Below, piece after piece: positions 16,994-26,056 of a stretch of 64,000 nt of DNA. The stretch is from an uncultured Desulfovibrio sp. Lineage in GTDB: Bacteria; Desulfobacterota; Desulfovibrionia; Desulfovibrionales; Desulfovibrionaceae. The position numbers were made by a program, and so were the translations under genes. The DNA is taken from the NCBI GenBank assembly GCA_910587035.1, contig CAJUMQ010000001.1, positions 288,851 through 352,850 of the forward strand. The letters are read 5' to 3'. The notes beneath the pieces were generated by a model, which had not been told where the DNA came from, made no database searches, and saw only the letters and a list, made by a program, of their open reading frames with translations. Every line of letters begins with the position of its first letter. Position 1 is the first letter of the stretch.

Positions 16994-17626
16994 TTAACTA
17001 TCCTGGGAAGCCAGGGCGCTTTCAATGCTGTCCAGCTTGAGCTCAATGGCTCCCCTGCGTAATTTTATATATCCTGCACACTCCAGTTTTTTAAGAATAA
17101 TATTTACATTGACGGGATGCTTGCCAACTATGTCAGACAGCTTGGCCTGGGTAATTCTTATGGTATTGACAGGAATATCGTTCTGAATCCGGGCAAGATC
17201 GTAAAGGATGGACAGCATATGCGTCTCTGCGCAAATATGCGCGCTATTCACTAGTTTTTCGCCAATGGTCAGGTTTTTCCTGGCCATGTTCATTATTAGC
17301 GCACGGCAAAAATTTGGAGATGAGGAAAGCAGCTCTTCAACATTAGCAGCTGAAAAGCAGGCTGTCTGGGCTGCTGTTGCCACATATGCGGCTGTAGCGC
17401 GGGTTGCTGCATAAAAATAGCGGTTTTCAAAGAAAAAATTATCTTTTCCAAGGATATGAATTATACGATGGGAACCGCTTGGCAATATCCGTGTAATATG
17501 TATTATTCCGCTTATTATGTAGTAAATGCCAGTATCCGGCGTCCAGTAGCATATGAGTTCACCGGACTCCCAGTTTTCAATGCGTGCATATTTAAAAAAT
17601 GAGGCAAAATCGCATTTTTTGTCCAT
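16994..17626 (-). CDS. CRP/FNR family transcriptional regulator
   Basis: 210 aa from the ATG at 17626 (a TTG 12 nt upstream is in frame). The N-terminal cyclic-nucleotide-type beta roll is visible (GELICYWTPDTGIYYIISGIIHITRILPSG, about residues 26-55). A C-terminal winged helix contains ITQAKLSDIVGKHPVNVNIILKKLECAGYI (about 160-189). There is no FNR-type N-terminal cysteine cluster, so it is not an obvious Fe-S oxygen sensor. It is the distal gene of a minus-strand block with two DASS transporters, a flavoprotein and a ferredoxin. A palindrome upstream of that block (22699-22722) is a candidate operator. The inducer is unknown. Confidence 0.85.
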   Translation of the reverse strand: MDKKCDFASFFKYARIENWESGELICYWTPDTGIYYIISGIIHITRILPSGSHRIIHILGKDNFFFENRYFYAATRATAAYVATAAQTACFSAANVEELLSSSPNFCRALIMNMARKNLTIGEKLVNSAHICAETHMLSILYDLARIQNDIPVNTIRITQAKLSDIVGKHPVNVNIILKKLECAGYIKLRRGAIELKLDSIESALASQDS

Positions 17627-17706
17627 ATTTTTATCCAAAGTATGAACTAGAAGTGCCTGCCGATAAAATTACTCCCCGCTGCCTGTGCTGATTGTTGTGC
17701 CTGTAC

Positions 17707-19083
17707 TTATTTGCCAGAAAAAATAAAAAGCCACCATGGCATGGCAACTGCAATCAGAATAATGGCGGATAAAACAAGTTTAAGGCCCTGATATCCCAAG
17801 TAATGCTTAAAGTTCATATATCCGTATGCATAAAAATACAGCGCTGGAGCGAATACATATGGCAAAAGATACTGATCCGCCCCATAGAGAAAAGCATAGA
17901 GAAGAGCGTGTCCATGTGGCCCGGCTGCCAGAGCAGATTGCGTAAGAGCCGGCGTCATGGTACTGACGGCGGGCAATGTGGTAAAGCCCAGGCTCATGCC
18001 GGCCCCAGCAAGGAATGCCTCAAGGAGCATGCCCATGCCAGGGGCTCCCTGAAACATTTCGGCAGTGCTCTCAATTATTATTCTGTCTATGCCAGCGGCA
18101 TAAGCGGCAGAACCTATGCTCATGCAACCCGCAATGAAAAAAACTATCCCCAATGGCAAAGTGGCCATGTCCCTGCCAGCCAGCAGATTGATGCCGGGCA
18201 TAAAGCAGAGTGCGGAAATTAGCATAATCAGCCAGCCTATATCGAGACCATGCCAGGAATCGGTCAGCATGGCCAGGGTCACAAGACCCAGCACGCCAAG
18301 CGCCTTTTTTTCCCGTATGTTCATGGGGCCAAGGCTGTTGTACTCCTTTTTAACATAGGCGCCAAAATCCCTCCCGCTTTGTGGCGCAAAGAGAATAAGC
18401 AGCAGCACACAGGCTATCGCATAGATTAAGCCGGGGATTGCGTTGGCGATGAAGTATTGCATCCAGCCTACATCCATACCATGCTGTCTCGCCGTGGTAA
18501 TAAGCAGGGAGCTGTCCACAGAAGCTGTGAAAAACAGAAATTTGGGGCATGCCAGGGCGAGCAGTCCGCAGATGAAGATGCAGGATGCCTCCCGGCTGCC
18601 CGGCTGCAGCTGCAATGTAGAGCAAATGCCACCAAGAATCACAACAAAAAGAGCCGCCTTGCCCATGGCTGTAGGCACAAAAGGGGCGATCAAAAAACCT
18701 GCCAGCATCAACCCCCAGAAAAGACGTTTGAGTGATGCGCCACTTTTATTAAGCGCCCATAGGGCAATGCGTCTTGATACGCCACATTTATCCATCATGG
18801 TACTTAGAATCACACCCCCGAGCACAAGCCAGCACATCGAAGCCGCCCATGGCGCAAGGACCTGGGCTGGTGTGGCAACCTGGCACACTATATAAACGGG
18901 GGGCAGAATCATGCCTACAAGGGTGCCAGGGAGGGCATCGGTAATCCAGAATGATATGGCTGCGGCAGTTATGAGCGAAAAGACGACTATTTTATCCGGC
19001 CAGCCCATGAGCAGCGCGATGATGAGAACCAGGCCTACCGTAATGGCGCAAAAAAGCCATTTGTAAAAAATCTTTTTGCTCAT
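17707..19083 (-). CDS. DASS (SLC13-type) sodium/anion symporter, first copy
   Basis: 458 aa, polytopic, with about 12 hydrophobic segments. The repeats seen in divalent anion:Na+ symporters are recognisable: AFWITDALPGTLVGM-like N-terminus (SFWITDALPG), FVPTAMGKAALFVVI in the first half and LGFTTLPAVSTMTPALTQS in the second. The family carries dicarboxylates, sulfate or related anions. It follows the second DASS gene by 108 nt and precedes the CRP regulator by 80 nt. The two transporters are clearly different from each other, so they are not a recent tandem duplication. Substrate is unknown; C4-dicarboxylates or sulfonates are both possible. Confidence 0.8.
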   Translation of the reverse strand: MSKKIFYKWLFCAITVGLVLIIALLMGWPDKIVVFSLITAAAISFWITDALPGTLVGMILPPVYIVCQVATPAQVLAPWAASMCWLVLGGVILSTMMDKCGVSRRIALWALNKSGASLKRLFWGLMLAGFLIAPFVPTAMGKAALFVVILGGICSTLQLQPGSREASCIFICGLLALACPKFLFFTASVDSSLLITTARQHGMDVGWMQYFIANAIPGLIYAIACVLLLILFAPQSGRDFGAYVKKEYNSLGPMNIREKKALGVLGLVTLAMLTDSWHGLDIGWLIMLISALCFMPGINLLAGRDMATLPLGIVFFIAGCMSIGSAAYAAGIDRIIIESTAEMFQGAPGMGMLLEAFLAGAGMSLGFTTLPAVSTMTPALTQSALAAGPHGHALLYAFLYGADQYLLPYVFAPALYFYAYGYMNFKHYLGYQGLKLVLSAIILIAVAMPWWLFIFSGK

Positions 19084-19191
19084 TTTTACCTTCAGCAGAT
19101 TTTAATAGTCCACGCACGCATGTACTATATGGCTTCTTCGTCCAGATATAATCCCTGGGGCGGAAAGCTGCCCGCCCCAGGTTATGCCATA

Positions 19192-20682
19192 TCAATTGGC
19201 GGCTGTCATTGGAAAGACCAGATCACCAAGTATGACGCCAGTCAAAAAGGCTACAATGATAGCGCATGCAAGCATGGGGAGCGCGAATTTAAGGAAATCG
19301 CGCGGCTCCACATAACCATCCGAGCCAATGATGGCGGCTGCTGCTGGAGGCGATGAGAATGGAAACATTATGCCTATATTCGCCACCATGCCCACCGTCA
19401 GGCATACCACCACAGGATTTAAGCCATACTGCTGCGCCAAAGTTGCGGTTACCGGCAGAAGCAGTCCGATAACTGCAACATTGGAAAACGCCTGCGATAT
19501 AAGCGCGGCTATGACCATTAAAACCAGCCAGACAGCCATCGGAGACATATCGCCAAGAATGGATGAAATCAAGTTCGCAAGCCATTTGTCCACGCCGCCA
19601 TTGATAAGCATCTGCCCGAAAGCAAGGGCGCCCACAACAAATAGCAGAATATCCCAGTTCACAGATTTAAGGCCTTCTGCCCAGGTCATGGCAAAACGGA
19701 TTCTGCCATTTTCCTCTGTCCTTACGGGGATAAAAAATACAAGACAACCGCAAAGCAATGCAATCACCGGCGCGGTAAGCATTTTTGCAAAGGGCAGGCC
19801 CAGCCATTTGGCCAATGGCTGCCCCACGCTCCACAAAAAAAGAGCCAGAAGCATGGTGAGCATTGCAATATGCTCACGCCGGGTGACCGGCCCCAGACCG
19901 CGCAAACGCTCAAAGGTGGTTTCAATGGGTATTCTGTCCCCACTGTCATTGCGGAGAAAGATAAGCCAGCAGAGAAAAACCATTATCAGAAGCCAAAGTA
20001 TGGCCATGGGGAAACCAATGGCCGACCATTCCAGAAACTCCACATTATAGTGCAGGGCGGAAGCTATTACGCCAATCACCACAAGATTTGGCGCTCCTCC
20101 TATTGGGGTGCCGGCGCCACCAAGGGCAGAAGCTACGCCTGATGAAAGGCAAAGACACTTGTAAATTGGCTGCCCCTGCTCGGCGTGCACTCCTTTTGCC
20201 ATTGCAACCGCAATGGATACAAAAAGGATGGCAACGGGAATATTGGGCACCAGCATGGAGAGGAGGCCAGCTGCGAAACCGAACACCAGAAGTAGCGGCA
20301 TGGGGCGCCCCCTGACGATGGGCAATGTTATGGCCCAGCAGGCATAGCGTTCGATCAGCCTGCTTTCTTTCCATACGCCAAGCAGAAGCATTGCGCCCAG
20401 AAGGAGCATGATGGAAGGATTACCCATAAAACCAAATGCGGCCAGAGGTTTCATCACTCCAATCAGCGAATAGAGCACAATGCTGAAAAAGGATGTCAGG
20501 GCAATGGGGAATGCATCAGTCATCCACCAGAGGATAATCCAGACGGCAGCGGCAATACACTTCATGCCCAGAGGGCCAAGGCCAGCAAAAGGAGGTATCT
20601 GAAGGATTATGAGAAAAGCAAGAGGCCCTGAAAGAATGCCTACCAGATGCCTGACACAAGAATGGGATTTTGTCGCACTCAT
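19192..20682 (-). CDS. DASS (SLC13-type) sodium/anion symporter, second copy
   Basis: 496 aa with ~12 membrane segments. Closer to canonical DASS than its neighbour: WWMTDAFPIALTSFF near the N-terminus, the substrate-site loop ALGGAGTPIGGAPNLVV in the first repeat, and ISQAFSNVAVIGLLLPV plus GMVANIGIMFPFSSPP in the second. It starts 15 nt after the flavoprotein stop, so the two are co-transcribed. Likely imports (or exchanges) the substrate and product of the redox enzyme upstream. The exact anion cannot be read from sequence. Confidence 0.85.
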   Translation of the reverse strand: MSATKSHSCVRHLVGILSGPLAFLIILQIPPFAGLGPLGMKCIAAAVWIILWWMTDAFPIALTSFFSIVLYSLIGVMKPLAAFGFMGNPSIMLLLGAMLLLGVWKESRLIERYACWAITLPIVRGRPMPLLLVFGFAAGLLSMLVPNIPVAILFVSIAVAMAKGVHAEQGQPIYKCLCLSSGVASALGGAGTPIGGAPNLVVIGVIASALHYNVEFLEWSAIGFPMAILWLLIMVFLCWLIFLRNDSGDRIPIETTFERLRGLGPVTRREHIAMLTMLLALFLWSVGQPLAKWLGLPFAKMLTAPVIALLCGCLVFFIPVRTEENGRIRFAMTWAEGLKSVNWDILLFVVGALAFGQMLINGGVDKWLANLISSILGDMSPMAVWLVLMVIAALISQAFSNVAVIGLLLPVTATLAQQYGLNPVVVCLTVGMVANIGIMFPFSSPPAAAAIIGSDGYVEPRDFLKFALPMLACAIIVAFLTGVILGDLVFPMTAAN

Positions 20683-20697
20683 CTGCCAGCCTCCGCA

Positions 20698-22416
20698 TTA
20701 TACGCGCCCGGTGGGCATTCCAGGCGCCAGCCAGCGCTCACGTGTAGAAGTTGTAATTTTGCCATCCCTGTCAATGGCGACATTGATAAAGGTATTGTTC
20801 AAAAGAGGGTTGGTGAATGGAAAATCGGAACGCTGATGCATTCCCCGGCTTTCCTGTCTTGCCAGGGCGGCATGGAACAGGGATTCGGCAATATCCATGA
20901 GATCAACGGTTTCAAGTGTCCGCACAAGTTGATGGGCGGTAACCGCGCCCATATTGGCGAGAGCCTCCTTGCGCAAGTCGGCCAGATATTTGAGGCCGGC
21001 ATTCATCAGGGTTGCCGAACGAACATGATAGGGAGCAGCAGGCACATAACCCGACATAATTTGCTGCAGAGCCAGGTTGGCCTCTTTCCATGGGATACCA
21101 GCCTTACGTCCCAGCATTGCCCCACACATTTCCAAACGTTTGCCAATGAGCGGATGCGATTCAATATCATGGAATTCAAAACCGGCCATTTCCGCCGCTG
21201 CCGTCTCACCTGCTATCATGCCATAAACAGCTGCCAGGCCTATGCCGCTGCGCACATTGCCCACAGTGTCGCCAGCGGCATACAGGCCGGCAACACTTGT
21301 GCGGGCGCCTGTATCTATCTCCAGCCCCCGACCATATACAAAAGGCTCATACTGCATGAACTCAAAGGCATTATGGCGAAAATCAAGGTCATGATCCTTG
21401 AAATATTGCAATATGCAGCTGAGGCCTTCGCTAATGAAGCCTTCTTTTTGCTTAAGCAGATCCTCCTCGCTGGCATCCGAGGCGTCAATATATGCGGGGC
21501 CTGTGCCATTATGGATGACATCCGTAAATACGGAGTTCCAGACATCGCTGGTTATGTCCCCATATTCCACGGTGCTTTTGGTTACAAATGGGCCAATTGG
21601 GCGACCGTCTGGATAGCGCAGGACGCCTATCCAGGAACCCTTGCCACATCTCTGGAAAAACTTGGGTCCACCCCAGCGCACAGGCAGTTCCATATTGACG
21701 AACCTGGCGCCAACACGAAATGCCTGGGCCATGGCGCCAGCATTGCAGCCGGGATATGTGGAATTGAACATCCAGCCGGGAGTCGCCTCATTATTGTAAA
21801 GCCTGGTGCTGCAGCCCGTGGCGATGACAATTGCCCGGCATTGGAGAAGGATGAACCGAGGCTCTTCATCACTGGAGGAATCAATAACAAGGACCCCGGC
21901 AATTTTCCCATCCACTGTGAGAATATCTGTGGATGAACAATCATTTAATACTTCAATGCCGCGTTTGGCCGTTTCCCTTGCCAGAATTGGCTTTTGCCGG
22001 GAACCATCGTATTTAAGGAAAATCCTTGGCCTGCCTGGAAAAGCGTGCCCAGCAAAAACATATTCACCATGGGGACGCATATTTATGCCCCACCCTTCCC
22101 ACTGATGAACCACTTCCGCGCTGCGTTCCAAAAACAGCTTGGCAAGAGTGGGATCCTGGCCATTGCCTGTATGACAGTTCATGGATTCTGCCATTACTGC
22201 AATAAAATCATCCGGCCCTGCTCCATGTACTTCCGGGAGATAGCAGCGAAAATGATCATTGCCTCCACCACCGGCGCCACTACGTTTTATATTGGCTTTT
22301 TCTATTACAGTTATATTCTTCACTCCATTATCAGAAGCTGCTATGGCAGCCATGAGACCGGCGATTCCGCCGCCTATTACGACAAGATCGGTTTTGCGGA
22401 TGCTATCGATTTTCAT
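20698..22416 (-). CDS. FAD-dependent oxidoreductase, fumarate reductase/AprA-like flavoprotein subunit
   Basis: 572 aa from the ATG at 22416 with AAGGAG 7 nt upstream; an ATG at 22452 is less likely. Dinucleotide loop LVVIGGGIAGLMAAIAA near residues 10-26; FAD contacts AIVIATGCSTRLY and GLYAAGDTVGNVRSGIGLAAVYG (about 400). The RSGAGGGGNDHFRCYL segment occupies the place where fumarate reductases carry the His that binds FAD covalently; no His is at that spot, so FAD is probably non-covalent. It has no signal peptide or haem motif, so it is cytoplasmic and must receive electrons through the 4Fe-4S protein encoded just upstream (14-nt overlap). Substrate unknown; the DASS genes suggest an organic anion. 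Confidence 0.82.
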   Translation of the reverse strand: MKIDSIRKTDLVVIGGGIAGLMAAIAASDNGVKNITVIEKANIKRSGAGGGGNDHFRCYLPEVHGAGPDDFIAVMAESMNCHTGNGQDPTLAKLFLERSAEVVHQWEGWGINMRPHGEYVFAGHAFPGRPRIFLKYDGSRQKPILARETAKRGIEVLNDCSSTDILTVDGKIAGVLVIDSSSDEEPRFILLQCRAIVIATGCSTRLYNNEATPGWMFNSTYPGCNAGAMAQAFRVGARFVNMELPVRWGGPKFFQRCGKGSWIGVLRYPDGRPIGPFVTKSTVEYGDITSDVWNSVFTDVIHNGTGPAYIDASDASEEDLLKQKEGFISEGLSCILQYFKDHDLDFRHNAFEFMQYEPFVYGRGLEIDTGARTSVAGLYAAGDTVGNVRSGIGLAAVYGMIAGETAAAEMAGFEFHDIESHPLIGKRLEMCGAMLGRKAGIPWKEANLALQQIMSGYVPAAPYHVRSATLMNAGLKYLADLRKEALANMGAVTAHQLVRTLETVDLMDIAESLFHAALARQESRGMHQRSDFPFTNPLLNNTFINVAIDRDGKITTSTRERWLAPGMPTGRV

Positions 22417-22666
22417 CACATGCTCCTTTTGAGGAATGCAGGCTTGCGGCATTGATATGTGGCATCATCATGGGCAGGGGCAACCGCACCTTAATGGCTG
22501 ATGCCGGGCATTCCATTTCACAAAGGATGCAGTGCCAACACTCATCGCCATAACGAGGTTCTGGAACCGTCTTTTTCTTTTTGTCAAAAATGAAGACCCT
22601 CATGGGGCAAATGTTGGCGCAATTTCCACATTTAATGCATTTTTCATTATTAATTACAGGCGGCAT
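22403..22666 (-). CDS. 4Fe-4S ferredoxin-type electron transfer subunit, AprB-like
   Basis: 87 aa. Two cluster motifs: CIKCGNCANICPMRVF near residues 10-25 and CWHCILCEMECPASAI near 43-58, the spacing of 2[4Fe-4S] ferredoxins and of the N-terminal domain of adenylylsulfate reductase beta subunit. The basic KKKKTVPEPRYGDE insert between the motifs also recalls AprB. GGGAG precedes the ATG. It is the first gene of the operon and overlaps the flavoprotein, so it is its likely dedicated electron partner. Confidence 0.88.
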   Translation of the reverse strand: MPPVINNEKCIKCGNCANICPMRVFIFDKKKKTVPEPRYGDECWHCILCEMECPASAIKVRLPLPMMMPHINAASLHSSKGACDENR

Positions 22667-22698
22667 GGCAAAACTCCCTGATTAATAAAAGTTGCCAA

Positions 22699-22722
22699 CT
22701 ATTTTAACTGGTTTTAAAATAG
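22699..22722. promoter_or_regulatory. Putative operator upstream of ferredoxin-flavoprotein operon
   Basis: CTATTTTAA (22699-22707) and TTAAAATAG (22714-22722) form a perfect 9-bp inverted repeat with a 6-bp centre. It sits 32 bp upstream of the ferredoxin start. Its size suits a dimeric regulator, and the CRP/FNR protein of the same block is the natural candidate. Confidence 0.45.
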
Positions 22723-22875
22723 GCAAAATATGGCCGCCTTTCATTAACGAACGCTAAAGATGAAATATGCGGAGCAATTACACAGAAAAATGCGGGGCAA
22801 TATAGCAATGTATCAGTTGAAAATGGCCGCAGAGAGGGTATGCATATAAAATCAGGTGAATAACTGTCATGGCAA

Positions 22876-22922
22876 CTTGCTAAAGCCTGTGCCTATTGAA
22901 GACAGACACAGGCTTTAGCAAG
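22876..22922. repeat. Perfect 16-bp inverted repeat, no T tract
   Basis: CTTGCTAAAGCCTGTG (22876-22891) and CACAGGCTTTAGCAAG (22907-22922) with a 15-nt loop. It lies past the cstA terminator and lacks a T run, so it is not a standard terminator. Confidence 0.6.
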
Positions 22923-22943
22923 CGATCCATATCAGATGCTTAA

Positions 22944-22972
22944 ATAAAAATAGCGGGGCCCTGGGCCCCGCT
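22944..22972 (-). terminator. Intrinsic terminator of cstA
   Basis: AGCGGGGCC (22952-22960) pairs with GGCCCCGCT (22964-22972); on the minus strand the stem is followed by ATTTTTATTTA. Confidence 0.85.
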
Positions 22973-22996
22973 GCAGATTTTATGGAAAGATTATGC

Positions 22997-24448
22997 CTAG
23001 CACTCCTGCACGGATGGAGCTCCGGCCACAGGCTTGCGGCCCATGAGCATGAAGGCCACAAAGGCCACAACAGCGCCAATGACACCAATGATATTTGAGA
23101 TATCAATGGAGATGGCAAAGCCCATGGTTGGTTCATAGCAGATATAGGAAATGCAGACCGCGGTCATGAATACGGCAGGCACTGTACAGATCCAGTGGCA
23201 ACGACCACGGCGCATAAGATAGGCCGCGCCTGCCCAGAGCACGATGGTGGCCAGAGTCTGGTTGGCCCAGCCAAAATAACGCCAGATAATTGTGAAGTCC
23301 ACCAGCGAGAGAATGATGCCGATAATGAACATGGGCACCGCAATGTAAAGGCGGGGCGCAATGTCATGCTGCTTGTAGCCAATGGCTTCGGCCAGGGTAA
23401 GACGGGCGGCGCGGAAAGCAGTATCGCCGGAGGTGATGGGCAGAACCACAACACCAAGAATGGCCAGGACGCCGCCAAAGGTGCCCATAAGCTCCATGCA
23501 GGACTGGCTGACCACATTGCCGGGGCCGCCGGCTGCGAGGGCTGCGGAAAGTTCTGTGGGGCCATGGTAGAATGTCATGCCGACTGTGGCCCATACCAGA
23601 CCTATGAAACCCTCGGCAACCATGCTGCCATAGAATACGGACTTGCCAAGCTTCTCATTGGCCATGCAGCGCGCCATGAGCGGCGACTGTGTGGCATGGA
23701 AGCCGGAAAGCGCGCCACAGGCGATGGTGATGAACACCAGGGGGAATATGGGCAGCTGCTTGGGATGGGTGTTCTGCGTCCAGGAATCAAAGGAATTATA
23801 GAACAGGCCAGCGTCATCAACAAACAGCATCACGGTAACGCCAACAGCCATGAAGATAAGTATGGCCCCGAATACCGGATAGAAGTTGCCGATGATCTTG
23901 TCTATGGGCATGATGGTGGCAATAAAATAATAGGCGAAAATCACGCACACCCAGAAGGTAAGATTCATTGTGGAAGGCGTAAGTTTTGCCAGCAGGGCGG
24001 CAGGCGCTGCCACAAAGACGACACCCACAAGCACCAGCAGCACAATGGCGAAAACGCGCATGAACTGTTTTGCCGCATTGCCAAGGTTATAGCCCACAAT
24101 GGCTGGCACATTGGCGCCACTGTAGCGCACGGAAAGCATGCCGGCCATGTAGTCATGAACCGCACCGGCAAAAATGGTGCCTATAACGATCCACAACAGG
24201 GCCGATGGCCCCCAAAGGGCACCGAGAATCGGACCAAACACAGGGCCGACGCCAGCAATGTTCAAAAGCTGCACCAGCCATACCTTCCAGACTGGCATCT
24301 CAACATAGTCCACCCCATCGGCCATGCTTTTTGCCGGTGTCCTTCTCTCCGGATCCGCACCAAAAATTTTTGACACAATTGCGCCATAAACGATGTAGCC
24401 TACAATGAGCGCTGCTGTGGCGATCAAAAACCACATGTACTTTGGCAT
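22997..24448 (-). CDS. cstA: Carbon starvation protein CstA family transporter
   Basis: 483 aa from the ATG at 24448 with GAGGAGG 6 nt upstream. Polytopic (about 14-16 segments). CstA signatures: GVDYVEMPVWKVW, QLLNIAGVGPVFGPILGALWG, GAVHDYMAGMLSVR, PIDKIIGNFYPVFG, FITIACGALSGFHATQSP and PITSGDTAFRAARLTLAEAIG. This is the short class (~480 aa) rather than the ~700-aa E. coli form. Relatives import pyruvate or peptides under carbon limitation; pyruvate import would fit an organism that grows on lactate and pyruvate. Stand-alone gene with its own terminator. Confidence 0.9.
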   Translation of the reverse strand: MPKYMWFLIATAALIVGYIVYGAIVSKIFGADPERRTPAKSMADGVDYVEMPVWKVWLVQLLNIAGVGPVFGPILGALWGPSALLWIVIGTIFAGAVHDYMAGMLSVRYSGANVPAIVGYNLGNAAKQFMRVFAIVLLVLVGVVFVAAPAALLAKLTPSTMNLTFWVCVIFAYYFIATIMPIDKIIGNFYPVFGAILIFMAVGVTVMLFVDDAGLFYNSFDSWTQNTHPKQLPIFPLVFITIACGALSGFHATQSPLMARCMANEKLGKSVFYGSMVAEGFIGLVWATVGMTFYHGPTELSAALAAGGPGNVVSQSCMELMGTFGGVLAILGVVVLPITSGDTAFRAARLTLAEAIGYKQHDIAPRLYIAVPMFIIGIILSLVDFTIIWRYFGWANQTLATIVLWAGAAYLMRRGRCHWICTVPAVFMTAVCISYICYEPTMGFAISIDISNIIGVIGAVVAFVAFMLMGRKPVAGAPSVQEC

Positions 24449-24808
24449 AAAAGCCTCCTCAAAAACAGACCCTCGAAAACTGACGGAAAAAAATATTTCC
24501 ATCTGCCATGTTTATTTTTTGTAGAAGTCATTGCAAGCTCTGTCAATGCCCAAAAAACGTGATTCAGAGAATTTTTTCACAGCCGATGCCACGAAATGGC
24601 AAATGTGGTGCCCATAACTGGCACTTGCGGCAATGCCCCTGCTGGGCCTATAAGAAAACAGGCGCGATGGTTGTATCCGCGCACGATAAAATCGAACCAA
24701 AAACCAAGCTCCCCGACAATCCGGGCAAATATCCACCGGAGGCTAATTAAAGCATCCACGCCAGGGCCAGCTTACATCCCTGCCATACATATATATAAAG
24801 GTGCGCCA
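24449..24808. other. 360-bp gap between divergent cstA and the membrane protein gene
   Basis: Must contain both promoters. I see no convincing RNA gene, repeat or operator. The short frames here have no family features. Confidence 0.5.
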
Positions 24809-26056
24809 ATGCCAGCCAGGAAGGATCCAAACAACATATTTCACTCCAGGGACACGGGCTCTGCCGATGTTCCATATAGACTGCCCCAGACCGGGAGAAC
24901 TCCCAATCCCGAAAAGGCTGGCAGGGGAAAGGCTGTCTTCTGGGCTATAATCGCGCTTTTGTGCGCCTGTTCGGCCGGGTATTGGCTGACCCGGGATGAT
25001 GGGCAGAAAGAGTCCTTGCGGGAAGAAGCCGCGGACAGAATTAACGATGTGCTCAGCGGCACGCCCCTTGCCGGCATTGGCAATGCCTTGCGCCAGGCTC
25101 CGCCGCCACCACCGCCACAGGTTCTTACACCGGCGACTGCGCCAGGCACGCTTTCCGGGCGCACAGTCTCGGGCACCATCGCATCGGCTCCGGATTTTTC
25201 TCAGCCGGGGGCAGACGAGTCAAAAAACGGCGAGGACAGCAGTAGGGCAGGCGACCCTGGCTCCCAGCCAATGTTCAGCATGGAGCCAGTCCCCCCGGCA
25301 ACCGAGGACAGCACTGTGCGGGCGGACTACCTTGCCGAAATCGCCACCTGGCTTGCATCCCGATACAGACCGGGAGCGGATGGCGGCACATTGGCCATGA
25401 ACATGCAGTCCTTGAACAATCTTGGCGGGGTTACCATAGCCGGCCAGACAAAAGGCGGCCGGGCAGGCCTTTTGCGTTATGCCTTTCAGCCAAGCATGAT
25501 CCAGGGGCTTTATCATTTATATATTGACCGTTTTATGAGCGACCTGAATATGGCCGCCCAAAAGCGCGGCCTGGATGAGGCGCAAAACAGACAATTCCAT
25601 CTGGCTCTGGGCGGTCGGGCATCCATGCTCGCGACAGCTCTTGAAGGCATTTCCAGGGTGCAGGATCTGGGCGGCAGGCTCGCGCAGATCAATAAACTGG
25701 CCCAGAATACAGTGGAGATAAATGAACAGCTTGCCCAGGCCGTTTTTGAGCTGGACGAGCTGCGGGACACAAAAGCCCAGGCAAAACTTGTTTCCACAGC
25801 CCAAATGCGGGTTGACGGCATAACCGCCCGCTATCGCAGGGCCGTGGATGAGCATGAAAATGCAAGGCGCGCCCTGGTGGAGGATATTCGCAAACAATCC
25901 GGGCAGTCCCTGGATGGAGATTCCCTGCTCTTTCTGGCCGGCTGGACGGAAAGACGCCTGGCCGGAGATCCGGCAGCCATGGGCACCATAAAAACCTGCG
26001 CCGGAATACTGCGGGATCTCGCCCGGCGTTGCGCCCAAAGCGGCGCTGCCAGATAA
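24809..26056 (+). CDS. Membrane-anchored, proline-rich protein with coiled coil, unknown function
   Basis: 415 aa from the ATG at 24809 (AAAGGTG upstream). One membrane segment near residues 44-62 (AVFWAIIALLCACSAGYWL) follows a charged cytoplasmic N-terminus. Then comes a long low-complexity region with seven consecutive prolines (about residues 100-106) and many Thr, Ser, Gly and Glu. The C-terminal ~200 residues (GLLRYAFQPSMIQGLYHLY, then AQINKLAQNTVEINEQLAQAVFELDELRDTKAQAK) are strongly helical and probably coiled coil. It overlaps cobU by 1 nt (TAATG), so it is translated with it. I do not recognise the family; a cell-envelope or scaffold role is the most one can say. Confidence 0.7.
   Translation: MPARKDPNNIFHSRDTGSADVPYRLPQTGRTPNPEKAGRGKAVFWAIIALLCACSAGYWLTRDDGQKESLREEAADRINDVLSGTPLAGIGNALRQAPPPPPPQVLTPATAPGTLSGRTVSGTIASAPDFSQPGADESKNGEDSSRAGDPGSQPMFSMEPVPPATEDSTVRADYLAEIATWLASRYRPGADGGTLAMNMQSLNNLGGVTIAGQTKGGRAGLLRYAFQPSMIQGLYHLYIDRFMSDLNMAAQKRGLDEAQNRQFHLALGGRASMLATALEGISRVQDLGGRLAQINKLAQNTVEINEQLAQAVFELDELRDTKAQAKLVSTAQMRVDGITARYRRAVDEHENARRALVEDIRKQSGQSLDGDSLLFLAGWTERRLAGDPAAMGTIKTCAGILRDLARRCAQSGAAR

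Larger units (their letters stand above)
22667..22996. other. 330-bp gap with operator-like palindrome and two hairpins
   Basis: No coding potential seen. It holds the palindrome at 22699-22722, a weak copy of the dispersed repeat (TATCAGTTGAAAATGGCCGC, 22811-22830), a perfect 16-bp inverted repeat (22876-22922) and the cstA terminator (22944-22972). Confidence 0.6.

Noticed and set aside
23195..24373. 392-codon open frame on the plus strand opposite cstA
   Set aside because: It mirrors cstA codon bias, has His/Gly/Lys-rich composition without any family motif, and cstA is certain on the other strand. The same applies to long antisense frames at 20647-21936, 29777-30733, 33594-34730 and 48068-49117.
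24618..24640. TGGCAC-TTGCGGCAATGC as a possible sigma54 promoter upstream of the membrane protein gene
   Set aside because: The GG and GC elements are not 10 bases apart as sigma54 requires.
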